Assembly (NCBI GenBank): GCA_963573385.1
Contig: CAUYLG010051230.1
Location: 1-64,000, forward strand
Origin: Cacajao melanocephalus
Lineage: Eukaryota; Chordata; Mammalia; Primates; Pitheciidae
Length of the DNA: 64,000 nt
Reading direction: 5' to 3'
The stretch's first letter is position 1. Each line of letters begins with the position of its first letter. Shown piece by piece: positions 59,678-64,000 of the stretch. The notes under the pieces were generated by a model. That model was not told where the DNA came from, did not search any database, and saw only the letters and a list, made by a program, of their open reading frames with translations. The translations under genes were made by a program, and so were the position numbers.

Positions 59678-59794
59678 CAGGTTTAATACCTGGGTGATGA
59701 AATAATCTGTACAACAAACCCCCTGACATACGCTTACCTATGTAACAAACCTGCATATTCTGCATATGTACTGCTAAACTTAAAATAGAAGTTT

Positions 59795-60965
59795 TAAAAA
59801 GTCAATTGCATTTTAATGTACTAACAAATATACAAAAAGAAAAATTTAAAACACAATACATTGGCAGGGAATAAAAGAATGAATAGGTGGAGCACAGAGA
59901 AATTTAGGACAGTGAAAATACTCTGAGTGATATTATAATAGCAAATACATGTCATTATACATTTGTTCAAACCCAAAATATGTCCAATACCAAGAGTGAA
60001 CACCAATGTAAACTATGGACTTTGGGTGATTATGATATGTCAGTATAGATTAATCAATTGTCAAAAATTTACTACTCTGGTGGAGGATGTTGATAATGGG
60101 GGCATTATGCATGTGTCAGGGCAGGGGTAATATGGTGAATCTCTGTACCTTCCTTTCAATTTTGCTTTGAATTTAAAACTATTCTTAAAAAAATTAAGTA
60201 TTTAAAAAACACACGCATACACACAATGCAATTTTCAATTGCTCCAAAGAAAATGAAATACTCAAAATCCAGCAAAATGTGTACAGGATCTATATTCTGA
60301 AAATTACAAAATGCTGATTAAAGAAATCAAAGAAGACCTAAAGAAATGTAGAGACATACCATATTCATGAGTCAGAAGACTCAACATTATAAAGATGTCA
60401 ATTGTCTCATTTTACTGCAGTTTATAACAAAATCCCAGAAAAGTTTTTTTTTTGTAGACATTGAAAAGCTTATTGTTAACAATTGCTTAACAACGATTGT
60501 AGACAAGCTTATTGTTAAATTTACATAGAAAGACACAGGACCTAGAGTAGCTAAAACAATCTGGAAAAGGAGAAATAAAGTGTGAGGAATCACTCTGTCA
60601 GTGTTCAGGTTCACTAGATAGCTACAATAACCAAGACAGTGCAGTACTGGCAGAGGGATGGACACCTAGACCAATGGAGCAGAACAGAAAACCCAGAAAT
60701 AGACCCAGACATATATGCCCCATTGCTTTTTAGCAGTTTTATTTATAACAGCCCAAAACTGGCAAGAACCCAAATATTCTTCAATAGATGGATGGTTAAA
60801 CAAACTGTCACATCCATACCATGGAATACTTCTAAGCAATAAAAAGGGGCAAAGTACTGGTACCTGCAACAACTTGGGCAAATCTCAGGGTAATTACACT
60901 GAGTAAAAAAGCTGATCTCAAATGTTTATATACTGTGCAATTCCATGTATATGAAATTCTTGAAG
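59795..60965 (+). repeat. Old LINE-1, sense (host element, part 3)
   Basis: Resumes at 'aaaaagtcaattgcatttta', the ORF2 position where 46185 stopped, and runs through ORF2-end words such as 'tggatggttaaacaaactgt'. The region at 59820-60200 is more diverged and may contain other sequence. Confidence 0.75.
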
Positions 60966-61504
60966 TTAGGTGTAAGGGCAACAAGGAAATTAGGAAGGGA
61001 GCCAGGAGTTCTGAACAAGGGTTGGTCATAGAACTTGCCTCCCTTCCAGTTCAAGAAAAATGACTTCCCACTTCAGGACCTTGGAGGGTTTCAAATGTCC
61101 CCAGAACTCTGTGAATGGTTTTCTTTGGGATGATTTTTAAACACCCCCATAGATGAGGGTGCAAGGAGCTGCTATACCTTCTGATTTCCACCTATACACC
61201 TCTGAGCAGGCAAAATAGACTTTCATCAGCCTTCAGAATGCTACAGGGTTTTCCAGGGATCCAGGCCAGCTGCCCCAAACATGTTGGTGACCTAGTTTAG
61301 GCAGGAAATGTACTTTCAAAGGCTTGCTGTCCTTTCTCTACTGTGGTTTCACAGCAGCCTGCCTTCTGGCTTCCCCATGGACTCCAGGCTTGCAGACTCT
61401 ATTCAAAGTTGCAGCCTTTGCATGATTTCAGGCCTTCATGTGGAAGTTGAATCATTACAGCATAACCAAGAGGTCTTAGAGTGGGACCCTGAGTGTCTTA
61501 CTGG
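60966..61504. other. Intergenic, unique-looking
   Basis: No gene or nameable repeat recognised. Confidence 0.45.
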
Positions 61505-61745
61505 GTGAATATTTATGGAGGACCTACTGTGTGCCAAACACTAATGCTGGAGGACACGGCAGGGAACAAGGCGTGGGCTTCTACCATCAGGTAGCCAGGT
61601 GGGGCATGAACAGCCCATTACAGCACAAGGAGATTAAATGCTCCCATGGGTGGGGTTGGAGAGACCTCCTGTAGGAAGTGTCATCTAAGCTGAGAGCTGA
61701 AGGATAATGGAAGTAGAGGTAGTTAGTATTCCAGGAGAGAGACCA
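61505..61745 (+). repeat. L2-type fragment
   Basis: 'gaatatttatggaggaccta', 'ctgtgtgccaaacactaatg', 'gtgtcatctaagctgagagc' and 'tgaaggataatgg' follow an old L2-type consensus. Confidence 0.6.
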
Positions 61746-62394
61746 AGAAGGAGAATCTAAGGGATCAAACCACAGACTCCTGGTCTTCCACCAAGAGGGC
61801 ATGCAGATGTTGCTGTCTATGGATCCTCAGGTCTGGGTTTTCTCTCTTCCTAAATCTACTGCCCTGGGATCTCTGAAAAATCTAGTTTATAGCCAGACAC
61901 CCACTCCAGCTTATAGCCAGCCAAAGTAGCCATCAGTATAGCAGCTACCCAAATGCCTGCCCTCAGGAGCTGCAGTGACCTGTGGACTCTTTGGCTATTC
62001 CCAACCATTCATCTTCCTGCTCTCAATCCCAGGAGATTCTCTTTCACTGCAGAAGTGGTCCAATTGACCCTTTCCATGGTTTCCAGAAGGTCCTAGCCAG
62101 GTCCTGCAGAATGCATCCCTTTGTGGTAGCCATCTGTCATGCCACTTCAGGCAGCAAAACTTAAAATAAATTTTGCAGTGTCACATGCAAGGGTTAAGAA
62201 ATAGGCTTTTTTGGGAAATGGGGAAATGTTCAAGCCGGTGTCAGCAAGAGAGAGCAGGTGGCTCCTCTGGACCTCCCTCCTCCCAAAGAGAGTTGTGCAG
62301 AGGGCCTGGCCAAGCCACTGGCTAGGCAGCATGGGTGAGGATTCCATAGAAAGACCCTGCTCATTGTCCAGGTAACCCAGAATGAACACTATTA
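61746..62394. other. Intergenic, unique-looking
   Basis: No gene recognised. Confidence 0.45.
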
Positions 62395-62500
62395 TATTTG
62401 TGAGATTCAATTTGCTTGCTATTGTGTTTATAGCATCCAGCATAGGGGCTTTGCACATAGTAGGCACCTAAAAATATTTCTTGAGTGATTGAATAAACAA
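62395..62500 (+). repeat. L2 3' end
   Basis: 'tttgcacatagtaggcacct' and 'tatttcttgagtgattgaat' match the L2 3' end. Confidence 0.7.
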
Positions 62501-62935
62501 GTCAAAGCTCTGATGTGTCCATCCTTATTGAAGGACCTCAGTTCTGCCACCCGGTACTCCTGTCTTTGATTCCTTTTCCTGCCCCAACATTGCCCCAGAT
62601 CCAGCCTCTGCCTTGGAACCTGATGCTTTACCCCCTGTTCCTGGTGACCCACAGAGTTCCAGCAGGAAGGACCAGAGCCTGCAGGAGGGAGGGGAGAGGA
62701 GGGAGGAGGTAGGCCAACCTGGAGGGAGCGGCAGAGAGGGAGGAGGTGTGCAGAATAGAAGTCTGCTCCACAAGGCAGCCACAGAGGGGTGGTGAGGTCA
62801 GGGCTACCAATTACAAAATGAAGCTCAAAGGAACCTAGAAACCACCAACTAAACATCCATTCCTATAAGCTGACGAATGAATCACTCAGCTGGTCTTTGA
62901 TCTGGAAAATAGTCCGGAAACATGCAAACACATAG
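62501..62935. other. Intergenic, GC-richer, no gene recognised
   Basis: A 142-codon minus-strand ORF and other overlapping frames have no domain I recognise. A purine-rich stretch lies at 62680-62750. Confidence 0.45.
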
Positions 62936-62939
62936 CCTG

Positions 62940-63725
62940 CATGTTGGGGATTAACTTTTTTAAAATAAACTATTTTTAGAATAGTTTTGGAGCTACAGAA
63001 AAGGTGTAAAGATAGTATTGAGAGTTCCCATAAGACCATGCCCAGTTTTCTCTATTATTAACCCCTCATATTGGTATGATACATTTGTTACAAATAATGA
63101 ACCAACATGGATCATACTATTATTCATCAAAGCCATACTTTATTCAGATTTCTTTAGTTTTTACCTAGTGTTCCTTTCTCTATATCCAGGATGCCACATT
63201 ACATTTGGTAATTGTGTCTCCTTCAGCTCGTCTTGGCTGCGACAGCTTCTCAGACTTTCCTAATATTGGTGAACTTGGCAGTTTTGGTAGTACTTGTCAG
63301 CTATTTTGTAGCGTGTCCTTCAAGTGAGACTTGTCTATTGTTTTTCTTATAACTAGACTGGAGGCATGGGTTTTGGGGAGGAAGACCACAAAGCACAGGG
63401 CCCATCTCATCACATGATATCAAGGGCACAGACAATCAACATCCCTCATGCCTGTTCATTGTTAACTGGCCACCTGGCTGAGGTAGTATTTTTCAAGGTT
63501 CTCCACCATAAGGTACTCTTTTTTTCCCAAAGCAGATTTTTGAAGTATGATTGACAAATAAAAATTGTTTATATTTAAGGTATACAACATGATGTTTTGA
63601 TATACATATGCATTTTAAATGATTACCACAATCAAGCTAATCCACATATGCGTCACCTCACATACTTATGACTGTGGTAGGAACACTTAAGATCTACTCT
63701 GTTAGTGAATTTCAGGTATACAATA
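62940..63725. repeat. Old LINE-1 3' UTR sequence, probably two pieces
   Basis: 62940-63525 ('tactttattcagatttcttt', 'gggttttggggaggaagacc') and 63530-63725 ('aaggtatacaacatgatgtt', 'gaacacttaagatctactct') are two typical old L1 3' UTR blocks. Orientation is not assigned. Confidence 0.65.
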
Positions 63726-63730
63726 TGGCA

Positions 63731-64000
63731 GGGTTCCCCAACTTCTGGCCCGAGGACCAGTACTGGTGCCCTGTTAGGAACTAGGCCTCACAGCAAGAGG
63801 TGAGCAGCGGGGCCAGCCAGCATTACTACCTGAGCTCCGCCTCCTGTCAGATCAGTGACAGCATCAGATTCTTATAGGAGTTCTAACCCTATTGTGAACT
63901 GTGCACACTCGGGATTTAGGTGGCATTCTCCTTATGAGAATCTAACGCCTGATGATCTGAGGTGGAAGAGTCTTATCCCAAAACCGTTCCCACCACACTG
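63731..64000. mobile_element. MER1-type (hAT-Charlie) element, cut by window end
   Basis: Starts 'cagggttccccaacttctgg', then 'cctgttaggaactaggcctc', 'cctgagctccgcctcctgtc' and 'taacgcctgatgatctgagg'. No complete right end lies in the window. Confidence 0.88.

Larger units (their letters stand above)
52537..59794 (+). mobile_element. Long LINE-1 no. 2, sense (about 7.2 kb)
   Basis: The 5' UTR starts 'ggaggttagggccaagatgg' and runs to about 54480, with a monomer-like tandem array at 53157-54290. ORF1 spans about 54540-55290 and ORF2 about 55560-59470, with a FADD box near 57620 and an open carboxy-terminal piece at 58418-58834. The 3' UTR starts near 59300 and ends 'cttaaaatagaagtttt' near 59794. 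A 199-bp inverted copy of its own ORF2 end sits inside the 3' UTR (59479-59677). All frames are broken; it is not active. Confidence 0.88.

Overview
The window is primate genomic DNA. It is AT-rich, packed with Alu and LINE-1 copies plus older MIR, L2, hAT-Charlie, Tigger and MaLR remnants, and has one intact vertebrate gene. That gene is the C-C chemokine receptor CCR1 (coding exon 22272-23339, + strand). Alu elements restrict the source to primates. The CCR1 protein is close to, but clearly not identical with, the human protein as I remember it, including a changed extracellular N-terminus. I therefore infer a non-human simian, possibly a New World monkey; this cannot be settled from the window.

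Layout. 1-4320: old L1 fragments in both directions, two antisense Alus, a TG microsatellite and an L1 3' end. 4320-6360: mostly unique. 6360-11040: a 5'-truncated antisense L1 keeping the end of ORF1 and most of ORF2. 11040-18470: upstream flank of CCR1, mostly unique, with MER5-type, Alu, L2 and MIR pieces. 18470-25870: inferred CCR1 transcription unit, made of a non-coding first exon ending at a consensus donor (18620), a 3.6 kb intron, and one exon carrying the whole coding sequence and a long 3' untranslated region. That 3' region has received a 5'-truncated L1 with clear target-site duplications. 25870-28200: unique sequence with CA and GATA microsatellites and a striking 50-bp inverted repeat. 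28200-33960: ancient antisense L1 sequence interrupted by a 1.2 kb Tigger transposon, a short Tigger-like element and a MER5A. 33960-40650: unique DNA with five Alus. 40650-60960: an L1 complex in which an old sense L1 is split by two long L1s lying head to tail (about 13.6 kb), with an Alu and a MaLR solo LTR also present. 60960-64000: unique DNA, L2 pieces, L1 3' sequence and a MER1-type element running off the end.

Only CCR1 looks functional. Its product is a seven-helix receptor for inflammatory CC chemokines, normally made on myeloid and lymphoid cells. All other long reading frames lie in decayed L1s, in repeats, or antisense to CCR1. I found no rRNA, tRNA, CRISPR array or undescribed multi-gene system. 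The most unusual signals are structural: a 199-bp inverted copy inside one L1, and a 52/51-bp inverted repeat whose loop is copied from about 530 bp upstream. Both look like replication template switching. A third is a diverged 120-bp duplication in the CCR1 3' region.
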